Below, in pieces: positions 31,389 to 38,392 of a stretch of 64,000 nt of DNA. Position numbers and translations under genes: made by a program. Source of the DNA: Metabacillus bambusae (GTDB taxonomy: Bacteria; Bacillota; Bacilli; Bacillales; Bacillaceae); assembly GCF_017497975.1 (NCBI RefSeq), contig NZ_JAGDEL010000003.1, forward strand, positions 62,001-126,000. Direction: 5' to 3'. The notes beneath the pieces were generated by a model. It ran no database searches and was not told the origin of the DNA. It saw only the letters and a list, made by a program, of their open reading frames with translations. The first letter of the stretch is position 1. Each line of letters starts with the position of its first letter.

Positions 31389-31754
31389 TTAAACCGAAGG
31401 CTCAGTTTTGGTCCCTTGATGAAAAACCATTTTCCATACACCCTCATTTAGCTTCCATATAGAACTACGTAAGGAATTTTGGTTACTAATTTCATTGAAA
31501 ATTCGGTATGTGGCTAACACAATATCAGCCGATAAAGGGTGAACCTCAAAATCACTCAATTTCATTTTAACAATTCCTATTCCGTCATCAGTAATATCTT
31601 CATCCTTATACAAAACCTTACCTGAACTTCCAAATTCAAAGAAATCATCAGACAATAATTTTTTTAGCTCAGCTCTTGATGAACGTACTTCTGGATTTAA
31701 TAGATTCTCCTCTAACTGTCTTATATGGTCTTTTAGATTATTATCTGTTTTCAT
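31389..31754 (-). CDS. DUF4440 / NTF2-like protein
   Basis: 121 residues. HIRQLEENLLNPEVRSSRAE-LKKLLSDDFFEFGSSGKVLYK is the opening helix and curved strand of DUF4440 (SnoaL/NTF2-like fold); ATYRIFNEISNQNSLRSSIW and WKMVFHQGTKTEP are the closing strands with the typical W-x-M-V-FHQGT. The fold forms a small cavity; function not predictable. AAAGGAG precedes the ATG. Confidence 0.85.
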   Translation of the reverse strand: MKTDNNLKDHIRQLEENLLNPEVRSSRAELKKLLSDDFFEFGSSGKVLYKDEDITDDGIGIVKMKLSDFEVHPLSADIVLATYRIFNEISNQNSLRSSIWKLNEGVWKMVFHQGTKTEPSV

Positions 31755-31772
31755 TTGGAATGTCTCCTTTAC

Positions 31773-31871
31773 AACGATTAGTAAACTAATTCAACAAAAA
31801 AGAGCACTAATCCTCTTTAGATTATGCTCCAATTGTTATTAAGCTAATGCACCCGTTAGTTTAACAAGAAA
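31773..31871 (+). repeat. PSR copy 35, full length with rearranged left side
   Basis: ATTAGTAAACTAATTCAAC, core GAGCACTAATCC/GATTATGCTC (well paired), spacer GTTATTAAGCTAATG, right arm CACCCGTTAGTTTAACAAG. Confidence 0.75.
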
Positions 31872-31907
31872 AGAATACATTCCATAGTAACCCGTCTTTT
31901 TGTAACA

Positions 31908-31945
31908 AAAGAAAAAGAACCACTCCTTCATATTAGGAATAGTTC
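31908..31945 (-). terminator. Terminator of the sulP-usp operon
   Basis: On the minus strand GAACTATTCCT/AGGAGTGGTTC (with wobble pairs) is followed by CTTTTTCTTTT. It is the only terminator on this operon. Confidence 0.8.
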
Positions 31946-31959
31946 CCTTCAATTTATTT

Positions 31960-32379
31960 TTACTTAACAATAAGAACCGGGCATTTAACTCTTTTAACTA
32001 CTTTATGACTTACACTTCCTAGTACCATTTCTTGTAAAGAATTTAGACCTCGACTACCTATAATCACTAAATCAAAATTTTCTTTGTTTGCATAGACTAC
32101 TATTGCTGGACCTGATTCTCCGTGTAACAATTTAAGATTATAAGACAAATTACTTGATTTCAGCTGTTCTTCAATAGGTAAGAGTTTCTTTCGTCGTGAC
32201 AGTTCTAATTCTTCTTTTCCTTGAGAATGAAGAACTTCATCCTTTGATTTTGAATAATCAACGACATAAACTATTTCAATAGTACAATCATTGACCAAAG
32301 CAGCAATCTTAATTGCTTCTTTCGTTGCTCGTAAAGAATGTTCCGAGCCATCTACTGCTAATAAAATGTTTTTGTACAT
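31960..32379 (-). CDS. Universal stress protein (UspA family)
   Basis: 139 residues. It opens MYKNILLAVDGSEHSLRA (family first strand and D-G-S) and has the ATP-binding signature G-S-R-G, then nine residues, G-S-V-S (IGSRGLNSLQEMVLGSVSHK). It should bind ATP as a cytoplasmic dimer. ATG at 32379 is 8 nt after AGGAG. It starts 21 nt after the sulP stop, so the two form an operon; sulP-usp pairing is common in Bacilli and suggests the Usp tunes the transporter. Confidence 0.9.
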   Translation of the reverse strand: MYKNILLAVDGSEHSLRATKEAIKIAALVNDCTIEIVYVVDYSKSKDEVLHSQGKEELELSRRKKLLPIEEQLKSSNLSYNLKLLHGESGPAIVVYANKENFDLVIIGSRGLNSLQEMVLGSVSHKVVKRVKCPVLIVK

Positions 32380-32400
32380 TATTTCCACTCCTGATAAAGA

Positions 32401-33864
32401 TTAATGTCCAGATACTTTTGGGTTTGGTTGATTATATACAGCTAGTTTTTCAACTAGTCTTTTACTAGCAGAATTTAACCCTTTTATGTTAACTGTATTA
32501 TGATTTTCACGGTATTTTAAAACTACTTTATCAATAGCTCCAACGGCTGAGTCGTCCCAAATATGTGCCTCAGAAAAATCAATAATGATATTTTTGCCTT
32601 TAACGGTAAAATCAAATGATTCTACAAACCCTTCAACAGATGCAAAAAATAATTGGCCTTCTGCATCAAAAGTTATATTTGTATGATTATTTTGTTCTTT
32701 TACTTTTATAGTTGAGATTTTAGCAACAAAGAAAATAGCACTTAAGATAACCCCTGCTATAACTCCTTTTGATAAGTCGTGTGTTGCAACAACGATAACA
32801 ACTGTTACTAACATTACTAATGCATCTGTCTTTGGAGCCTTAGCTAAATATTGGAACGATGACCAATCGAAAGTTCCAATAGAAACCATAATCATAATAC
32901 CTACGAGAACAGGCATTGGTATTTGTACAACTAAATCCCCTAAAACAATAATTAAAAAAATTAGAAATAGACCTGCAATTAAAGTAGAGAGTCTTCCTCG
33001 ACCACCTGATTTCACATTAATTACAGATTGCCCAATCATTGCACAACCTGCCATACCACCAAAGAAACCTGCAACAATATTGGCAACACCTTGTCCCCTA
33101 GATTCTTTATTTTTATTACTTTCAGTTCCTGTCATATCATCTACGATTGATGCAGTTAATAGAGATTCCAATAAACCTACAATCGCTAATGAAAGCGAAT
33201 AAGGAAAGATAATTTTAAATGTTTCGAATGAAAATGGTACAACTGGAATCAAAAAGCTTGGTAAAGATTGTGTTATAGAACCTAAATCTCCGACTGTTCG
33301 TAAGTCTGCCCCCGTAAATATTGCAACAGCCGTTAAAACAACAATTGCTATTAATGGTGCTGGGATTGATTTAATAAATCTAGGTACAACATAAACAATG
33401 ACCAACGTAATTCCAACAAAAAAGTAAGTTAAAGAGGAAATACCGAGAAAATGTGGTACCTGAGCCATAAAAATAAGAATCGCTAATGCATTAACAAATC
33501 CAATCATTACAGCTCTTGGAATAAACTTCATTAACTTTGCTATTTTAAAAACACCAAAAAGTACTTGTATAACACCGGTTAAAATAGTAGCTGCTAAAAG
33601 ATAATTCAGTCCGTGTTCTTTTACTAAAGGAACCATTAATAAAGCCATAGCACCGGTTGCAGCTGAGATCATCCCTGGGCGACCACCTACAAATGCAATA
33701 ATTACTGCAATACAAAAAGAAGCATATAATCCAACCATTGGGTCTACACCAGCAATGATGGAAAAGGCAATTGCTTCTGGAATTAAAGCTAGAGCTACTA
33801 CAATACCAGCAAGCACATCTCCTCGAATATTGGAGAACCATTCTTGTTTTATTTTTTCAACCAC
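32401..33864 (-). CDS. SulP-family inorganic anion transporter with STAS domain
   Basis: About 487 residues. The SLC26/SulP opening [20 protein letters not shown] is followed by about 12 helices to residue 390, including [20 protein letters not shown] and [13 protein letters not shown]-terminal STAS domain runs from about 400 to 475 ([20 protein letters not shown]). The family moves sulfate, bicarbonate or other anions with H+ or Na+. The substrate is not determined here. GTG at 33864 is 6 nt after GAGGTG; the GTG three codons upstream is inside that box. First gene of the operon with the Usp; divergent from a resolvase-like gene. Confidence 0.9.
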   Translation of the reverse strand: MVEKIKQEWFSNIRGDVLAGIVVALALIPEAIAFSIIAGVDPMVGLYASFCIAVIIAFVGGRPGMISAATGAMALLMVPLVKEHGLNYLLAATILTGVIQVLFGVFKIAKLMKFIPRAVMIGFVNALAILIFMAQVPHFLGISSLTYFFVGITLVIVYVVPRFIKSIPAPLIAIVVLTAVAIFTGADLRTVGDLGSITQSLPSFLIPVVPFSFETFKIIFPYSLSLAIVGLLESLLTASIVDDMTGTESNKNKESRGQGVANIVAGFFGGMAGCAMIGQSVINVKSGGRGRLSTLIAGLFLIFLIIVLGDLVVQIPMPVLVGIMIMVSIGTFDWSSFQYLAKAPKTDALVMLVTVVIVVATHDLSKGVIAGVILSAIFFVAKISTIKVKEQNNHTNITFDAEGQLFFASVEGFVESFDFTVKGKNIIIDFSEAHIWDDSAVGAIDKVVLKYRENHNTVNIKGLNSASKRLVEKLAVYNQPNPKVSGH

Positions 33865-33891
33865 TTTGTACACCTCAATCCTTTATTTTTA

Positions 33892-33908
33892 ACTTGTGCT
33901 TTACAAGT
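33892..33908. promoter_or_regulatory. Short inverted repeat in the sulP leader
   Basis: ACTTGT-GCTTT-ACAAGT, a perfect 6-5-6 repeat about 28 nt before the sulP start. It could be a protein site or a small leader hairpin. Confidence 0.35.
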
Positions 33909-33947
33909 CAATTCGATTTCAATAAAAGTAGTCTAACACCATTTATC

Positions 33948-33967
33948 CCAAAATGGAACCATTTTGG
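33948..33967. promoter_or_regulatory. Perfect 9-2-9 palindrome between sulP and the resolvase-like gene
   Basis: CCAAAATGG and CCATTTTGG around AA. It lies in the divergent region, upstream of a TATGAT at 33995-34000 that could be the -10 of the resolvase-like gene. A site this regular in a shared promoter region is a good operator candidate for that DNA-binding protein. Confidence 0.6.
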
Positions 33968-34033
33968 AACTTTTTATTTTAGTGAAAATTATGGTATGAT
34001 GATGTTAATATGCAACAGTAAGGGAGAGTCTAA

Positions 34034-34576
34034 ATGTTAATTGGGTATGTTAGACCGAATGAAGATGACCTTAATTGTGAAAATCAACTAAAAAAATTAA
34101 AAGAAATTAATTGTGAAACAATTATCTCTGAAGCACACTCATCAGCTAAAAATAGAACACAACTTAACAACATAATGAACAATCTCAACAAAGGCGATAA
34201 AGTAGTTGTAACAAAGCTATTCACTTTTGCTGACTCTACACGTCATCTTGTGGATCTATTAGAAATATTAGAAGCTAATAAAGCTTATCTTCAATCTCTT
34301 TATGAGGGTATTGATACAAGTAATAAATCTGGATATCAGTTCAATGAAATAGTTAAACACCTTGTAGAATTCCAGTCTGATATGATAAGTGAAAAAACAA
34401 AAAAGGGATTGTCTGAAGCAAAACAGAAAGGGATCACTACGGGTCGCCCTAGAAAACCTGATGAAAATGTACAACGTGCTATTATTATGTATCAAAGTAA
34501 AAATTATAGTCTAGCTGAAATTAAAGAACAAACAGGAATCAGTAAATCCACTTTATATAGATATTTAGAACATTAA
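34034..34576 (+). CDS. Serine-resolvase homologue lacking the catalytic serine motif
   Basis: 180 residues: resolvase N-terminal fold (1-140) plus C-terminal helix-turn-helix (NYSLAEIKEQTGISKSTLYR). True resolvases have Y-x-R-V-S near residue 10; here it is YVRPNEDDL, so Asn stands at the serine position. The later R-x-x-R arginine pair (RLDRLGRS type) reads KLFTFADSTRH, also altered. It therefore probably cannot cut DNA and may work as a DNA-binding regulator. ATG is 8 nt after AAGGGAGAG. It is divergent from sulP-usp with a perfect palindrome between them; a terminator follows. Confidence 0.8.
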   Translation: MLIGYVRPNEDDLNCENQLKKLKEINCETIISEAHSSAKNRTQLNNIMNNLNKGDKVVVTKLFTFADSTRHLVDLLEILEANKAYLQSLYEGIDTSNKSGYQFNEIVKHLVEFQSDMISEKTKKGLSEAKQKGITTGRPRKPDENVQRAIIMYQSKNYSLAEIKEQTGISKSTLYRYLEH

Positions 34577-34614
34577 TCACGTTTTTCTAAAAAAGCATCT
34601 AAAATAATCTTATA

Positions 34615-34650
34615 AAAAAACAGGATCCATCTAGGACCCTGTTTTTATTT
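34615..34650 (+). terminator. Terminator after the resolvase-like gene
   Basis: AAAACAGG-TCC/GGA-CCTGTTTT stem followed by TATTTT. Confidence 0.85.
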
Positions 34651-34748
34651 TAACAAAACTTGTAAAATAGCATCTCTTCTTGTCAAAGAAACAAACCCGT
34701 TTGTTGAAGAATTGTAAATAAATAGGTAATTTTGGGACATCGCTGCTA

Positions 34749-34842
34749 TTCTTGTAGAAATAAACTGCTCCTTTAGCTCAATAAGAAAAGGCTGCTTTTT
34801 GTGCAGCCAGATTTTTAACGAAAGCACCGTTAGCTTAATAAG
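34749..34842 (+). repeat. PSR copy 36, full length
   Basis: Left arm TTCTTGTAGAAATAAACTGC, middle arm TTTAGCTCAATAAG, core GGCTGC/GCAGCC, right arm CACCGTTAGCTTAATAAG. Nearly the same as copy 21 through core and right side. A right-arm-like piece AACCCGTTTGTTGAAGAA lies at 34692-34709. Confidence 0.85.
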
Positions 34843-34861
34843 GAGTGAAATGCTTCATCGT

Positions 34862-35059
34862 TTAAAGAAGTTGTCCGTGTAAGATACGGGATAAGATAAA
34901 AACAATTCCCCCAACAATCAGTAACTTTATATATTTTGATTTACTTTTCTTTTCTTTACTTTTCTTATTTTTCGTGTCTATAATCCACATATTTATGACG
35001 CTAATAAACATCAGTAAAACACCTAAAAATGCCAGTAAATAAAATAAAAACCCCTGCAT
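34862..35059 (-). CDS. Small two-helix membrane protein, 65 residues
   Basis: First helix FLFYLLAFLGVLLMFISVIN, then a strongly basic loop (TKNKKSKEKKSKSKYIK), second helix LLIVGGIVFILSRILHG. The basic loop is probably cytoplasmic. No family recognised. ATG at 35059 follows GAGGTGATTTG; TTG one codon earlier is an alternative. PSR copy 36 ends 19 nt from its stop. Confidence 0.65.
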   Translation of the reverse strand: MQGFLFYLLAFLGVLLMFISVINMWIIDTKNKKSKEKKSKSKYIKLLIVGGIVFILSRILHGQLL

Positions 35060-35094
35060 CAAATCACCTCTACTGCTAGATTACCCAAACTCAT

Positions 35095-35173
35095 CTATTC
35101 AACTAAACTGCCCTTTAGTACAATAAGAAAGTGCATTCCCTCTTCTTGAAGTAATGCACCGTTAGCTTAATAA
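35095..35173 (+). repeat. PSR copy 37, full length
   Basis: Left arm CTATTCAACTAAACTGCC, middle arm TTTAGTACAATAAG, core GTGCATTCC/GTAATGCAC, right arm CACCGTTAGCTTAATAA. The right arm contains the stop codon of the small pseudogene on the minus strand. Confidence 0.88.
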
Positions 35174-35387
35174 TTATATTGTCTTTTTTGATAGTAATTA
35201 CCGATAAAATAGCTATAAATTATCCCGATAAAAAAGGAATTACTGATCCTCCTGCTTCGAACCTTGTTGAAGTTTCTTCGTAAAAACTATACATGAACAA
35301 TTTAATATTAAACAAATATCCAATAAATAAAAGTAAACTGCTTACAATGATAAATGATATTAAACCTACAAATAATGTTTTTATCAA
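35167..35387 (-). pseudogene. Small membrane protein gene, frameshifted in a six-base homopolymer
   Basis: AAGGTG and TTG at 35387 open MIKTLFVGLISFIIVSSLLL and FIGYLFNIKLFMYSFYEETS, continuing to SVIPFL, then stop. One extra T in the CCTTTTTTATC tract would give FFIGIIYSYFIGNYYQKRQ and a stop at 35167, a 73-residue, two-helix protein. Its stop is supplied by the PSR right arm. A sequencing error in the homopolymer is as likely as mutation. Confidence 0.5.
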
Positions 35388-35513
35388 AACTACACCTTCA
35401 CTCTCATCATTAGAATTTTGGGACTATAAAAGTCTCCAATTTTTACATATTTTTCATTATCTGAGAAAAGAATAAGAACACTTAACAATTACGTATATAT
35501 TGGAGGATGAACC

Positions 35514-36533
35514 TTGGAGACGAATAACCCAATTCGATTAACTGCTCCAGAAATTGCGAGCCTTTGGACTCAATACATTTTTGATACAATGTCCATTTGT
35601 TTTTTTCGTTATGCACTTGAGCATATCGAAGATCACGATATCAAATCGATCTACCAAACTGCCTTTGGATTATCAAAAAAGCATGTTCAAGAAATTACAG
35701 AATTCATGTTAAAAGAAAATTACCCGATTCCACATGGGTTTACAGAAAAAGAAGACTTAAACATTAACGCACCTCGTCTTTTTCAAGACCCTTTCTACCT
35801 AAATTATCTGTATATCATGACTTTGCAAGGGTTAACTGGATACTCTTTGTCAGTTAGTACATCTATTCGATCTGACTTACGGAAGTATTACATAACCTGC
35901 ATGACCGAAACGATGATGCTTTTCGATCAATCCATTGATGTAATGCTTACGAAAGGACTTTTCACACGACCTCCTATTATTTCACCACCCGATTCTATCG
36001 ATTTTGTTAAACACCAAAGTTTTTTAACTGGATGGTTGGGAGAACGTCGACCGCTGAATGTTATGGAAATTGGAGATATTACTTTCAACATGGTTAAAAT
36101 GCATTTACATGCTGCTTTAAAGGTGGGATTTACCCAAGTAGTTCAATCAAAAGAGGTTCGTCAATATATTAAGAGAGGACTAGACATTTCCAATAAACAT
36201 ATAGAAATATTTGAATCGGTATTTCATGAAGAGAAATTAAATTCACCTATTTCTTGGCAATCGATGATTACTAACTCTACTTCTCCGCCATTTTCAGATA
36301 AATATATAATGTACCAAATTCAATTATCTACACAATTATCCATTGCATATTATGGTTCTGCTTTGAGTGTCAATTCAAGGAGAGATCTAGGTGCTCATTA
36401 CATTCGACTAACTATAGAACTTATACATTTTGCAGAAGACGGTGCAAACCTGATGATAAAAAATGGATGGTTAGAGCAGCCTCCAACAGCGAGTGACCGC
36501 GATTCGCTTGCAAAGGAAAAGGGCGATAAATAA
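35514..36533 (+). CDS. DUF3231 family protein (paralogue 4 of 4)
   Basis: 339 residues in two halves: LTAPEIASLWTQYIFDTMSI and LNVMEIGDITFNMVKMHLHA open them; TKGLFTRPPII and KNGWLEQPPTASDRDSL close them. DLNINAPRLFQDPFYLNYLY aligns with DVNIDAPRLFQDEFYVHYLK of paralogue 2, so these two are close. TTG at 35514 lies 7 nt after GGAGG. A large terminator lies 160 nt downstream. Confidence 0.85.
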   Translation: METNNPIRLTAPEIASLWTQYIFDTMSICFFRYALEHIEDHDIKSIYQTAFGLSKKHVQEITEFMLKENYPIPHGFTEKEDLNINAPRLFQDPFYLNYLYIMTLQGLTGYSLSVSTSIRSDLRKYYITCMTETMMLFDQSIDVMLTKGLFTRPPIISPPDSIDFVKHQSFLTGWLGERRPLNVMEIGDITFNMVKMHLHAALKVGFTQVVQSKEVRQYIKRGLDISNKHIEIFESVFHEEKLNSPISWQSMITNSTSPPFSDKYIMYQIQLSTQLSIAYYGSALSVNSRRDLGAHYIRLTIELIHFAEDGANLMIKNGWLEQPPTASDRDSLAKEKGDK

Positions 36534-36696
36534 ATAATATTTCAGAAATTTATGTTAATAATTAATTCAATAGAGTTATAACTATCATACTAAGGGAGTT
36601 GAAGGAGCAAATTCAAAGTTAAACAACTTTATTAGTTTTTAAAAGACTTTATGTAAATGAAACAACTATTGTCATTGAACAGATTGCTAGAATAAC

Positions 36697-36757
36697 AAAG
36701 AGGCTGACTCAAAAGGTCGTTTAATAACGACTTATTCGAGTTAGCCTCTTTTTTTGC
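36697..36757 (+). terminator. Large two-part terminator
   Basis: Outer stem AAAGAGGCTGACTC/GAGTTAGCCTCTTT and inner stem AGGTCGTT/AACGACTT, then seven T. The GAGGCTGACTC end sequence is often seen at insertion-sequence borders, so an IS origin is possible. Confidence 0.75.
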
Positions 36758-36800
36758 CGATAATTAGCTTATGTTAACTGGCAATGTATATTGAATCTAT

Positions 36801-36847
36801 CTTATTACACTAAAGCACCCTTTAGTTTAAGTGTACCACTTCACAAA
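36801..36847 (+). repeat. PSR copy 38, short form with CTTCAC-type tail
   Basis: CTTATTACACTAAAGCACCC then TTTAGTTTAAGTGTACCAC and TTCACAAAG. Left part and right arm joined without a core. Confidence 0.65.
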
Positions 36848-36905
36848 GTTTTTTACAGTACGTTTAGTTAGTTAAAATTCTATAAATATCTAGTTGATTT
36901 TTAAT

Positions 36906-36930
36906 ATATAATCAGTTATTCTGATTATAT
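36906..36930. promoter_or_regulatory. Perfect 10-5-10 inverted repeat upstream of the MarR gene
   Basis: ATATAATCAG and CTGATTATAT around TTATT, 37 nt before the MarR start. The size and symmetry suit a MarR-family dimer, so autoregulation of the three-gene operon is likely. It overlaps a TATAAT-like -10 sequence. Confidence 0.7.
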
Positions 36931-36966
36931 GTTGAGCTGATTAATATTTGGAGGTGTCATAAATTA

Positions 36967-37386
36967 TTGGAAAAATGGAATCAATCTTATGGTTTTTTAT
37001 TTGGAAAAATCCTTCAGCAAATGGAAGCTAAATTTGCTGAAGAACTTGTCCCTTATGACATTAATGCTAGACAATATGGGGTTCTCTTATTTATTGAAGG
37101 AAATCCTTACTCTTCACAAAAAGATATTTCTGACAATCTGCAAATCGATCGAACAACAATGGTAAGTCATATCGACCACTTAGAAGACTTAGGGTTTGTG
37201 GAGAGAACAAGGAATCCTAATGATAGAAGGTCCTATAGCCTTTTAATTACAACCAAAGGAAAAGATGTATTGGATTCACGTTGGGAATCTTTAATCCATA
37301 CGGAATTAGAAGTCTTATTCCCTTTAAGCGACCAAGAAAGACACTTATTGAAGGAGTTTCTTGTTAAAATTTGGAGTACACTATAA
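36967..37386 (+). CDS. MarR-family transcriptional regulator
   Basis: 139 residues. NPYSSQKDISDNLQIDRTTM followed by VSHIDHLEDLGFVERTRNPN and DRRSYSLLITTKGK form the winged helix with the D-x-R-x wing hallmark. No Cys in the N-terminal helix, so it is not an obvious OhrR-type thiol sensor. TTG start at 36967, 10 nt after GGAGGTG. First gene of an operon with a rhodanese-like and an EVE-domain protein; the inverted repeat upstream is its probable operator. Confidence 0.88.
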   Translation: MEKWNQSYGFLFGKILQQMEAKFAEELVPYDINARQYGVLLFIEGNPYSSQKDISDNLQIDRTTMVSHIDHLEDLGFVERTRNPNDRRSYSLLITTKGKDVLDSRWESLIHTELEVLFPLSDQERHLLKEFLVKIWSTL

Positions 37387-37404
37387 AACTGGAGGTAACA
37401 AATT

Positions 37405-37797
37405 ATGAATGCACTTGATTATTTTAATGCACGTCTAGAAGCAACAATTAGCCCTATGGATTATTTAAAATTGGCACAAGTCGATCCAGATAAGCACTTT
37501 TTAATTGATGTAAGAAATGGTCCTAATCACGTAAGAAATTTAACAATTAAGGATGCCCATGTCATTCCCCAACAAGAGCTACATAATCGTTTACATGAAA
37601 TACCGAAAGATAAGGAAATTATTGTTTACTGTTGGGATGTCTGGTGTAACACAGCTGCCAAAGTAGCAAAATTCTTGTTAGAACGTGGCTATAAAGTGAA
37701 AGAGTTAACCGGGGGTATTGCGGCATGGAAAGAAATGAACTTTCCTTGTTCGGATTTGTCTCAAAATGTTAACATGTCTGATAACTGTGGGTGTTGA
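37405..37797 (+). CDS. Rhodanese-like domain protein
   Basis: 130 residues, one rhodanese domain: FLIDVRNGPNHVRN early and the catalytic loop VYCWDVWCNTAAKVAKFLL, in which the first Cys is the likely persulfide carrier and a second Cys lies five residues on. It ends NMSDNCGC, two further cysteines. Single-domain rhodaneses move sulfane sulfur in the cytoplasm. A GGAGG box precedes the ATG, 18 nt after the marR stop. Operon context with a regulator hints at a sulfur or redox stress response. Confidence 0.88.
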   Translation: MNALDYFNARLEATISPMDYLKLAQVDPDKHFLIDVRNGPNHVRNLTIKDAHVIPQQELHNRLHEIPKDKEIIVYCWDVWCNTAAKVAKFLLERGYKVKELTGGIAAWKEMNFPCSDLSQNVNMSDNCGC

Positions 37798-37802
37798 CTC
37801 TG

Positions 37803-38237
37803 GTGCAATTGAATAGGTATTGGATTGGCGTTGCTTCACGAGACCATGTTGAGAGTGGAGTTCAAGATGGGTTTGCACAACTTTGTCATGGCAAACCAGA
37901 ACCTTTAAAAAATATGAGTAACGGAGATTGGATTATTTATTATTCTCCCAAGGTCAACTATAAAGAAAATACGCCACACCAGAAATTTACCGCTATCGGA
38001 AGAGTTATCGATGATATTATCTTTCAGGTTGACTCTGGAAATAATTTCTTTCCTTTCCGAAGAAATATAGACTTTATTTCTTGTAACGAAACACCTATTC
38101 AACCATTAATTCCTCAACTATCTTTTATTAAAAGTGCAAAATATTGGGGCTATTCTTTTCGATTTGGGCATTTGGAGATAAATGAAAAAGATTTCACACT
38201 AATTGCAGAAAGAATGATTAATGAAAGAGGAGGTTAG
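37803..38237 (+). CDS. EVE domain-containing protein (UPF0310 type)
   Basis: About 144 residues, a single EVE domain (PUA-like fold): RYWIGVASRDHVESGVQDGF, then NGDWIIYYSPK and FTAIGRVIDDIIF. EVE domains bind modified bases, but stand-alone UPF0310 proteins have no proven role. The GTG at 37803 fits the family start; TTG at 37791 would overlap the rhodanese gene. Third gene of the MarR operon. A palindromic terminator overlaps the stop codon. Confidence 0.85.
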   Translation: MQLNRYWIGVASRDHVESGVQDGFAQLCHGKPEPLKNMSNGDWIIYYSPKVNYKENTPHQKFTAIGRVIDDIIFQVDSGNNFFPFRRNIDFISCNETPIQPLIPQLSFIKSAKYWGYSFRFGHLEINEKDFTLIAERMINERGG

Positions 38238-38254
38238 AATATTCTAACCTTTTT
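38231..38254 (+). terminator. Terminator overlapping the EVE gene stop codon
   Basis: AGGTTAGAAT/ATTCTAACCT is a perfect 20-bp palindrome including the TAG stop, followed by TTTT. Confidence 0.75.
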
Positions 38255-38280
38255 CTGCTATATTCACAAATACCATATAT

Positions 38281-38361
38281 CTTATTAAGCTAACCTGCTC
38301 CTTTAATTGAAGAAAAAGCGATACCTCTATATAGAGGAGTAACTTCAGTAAAACAAATAAG
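38281..38361 (+). repeat. PSR copy 39, diverged
   Basis: Left arm CTTATTAAGCTAACCTGC, middle arm TTTAATTGAAGAAA, core ACCTCTATATAGAGGAGT, right side CTTCAGTAAAACAAATAAG. Confidence 0.7.
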
Positions 38362-38392
38362 AAAACCAAAATACACCTTCAAATTAGTGTTT

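Larger units (their letters stand above)
36534..36966. other. Intergenic stretch before the MarR operon
   Basis: No complete gene. A 23-codon frame (VNETTIVIEQIARITKRLTQ near 36654-36727) runs into the terminator and may be a transposase scrap. The region holds a terminator, PSR copy 38 and the MarR operator. Confidence 0.4.

Noticed and set aside
33545..33841. 98-codon minus-strand frame inside sulP
   Set aside because: Alternative-frame shadow of the transporter gene with a Cys/Ser/Trp-rich nonsense composition.
34645..34827. Minus-strand open frame of 60 codons across a PSR
   Set aside because: It is made largely of terminator and PSR copy 36 sequence, with no ribosome binding site and no family resemblance; chance frame.
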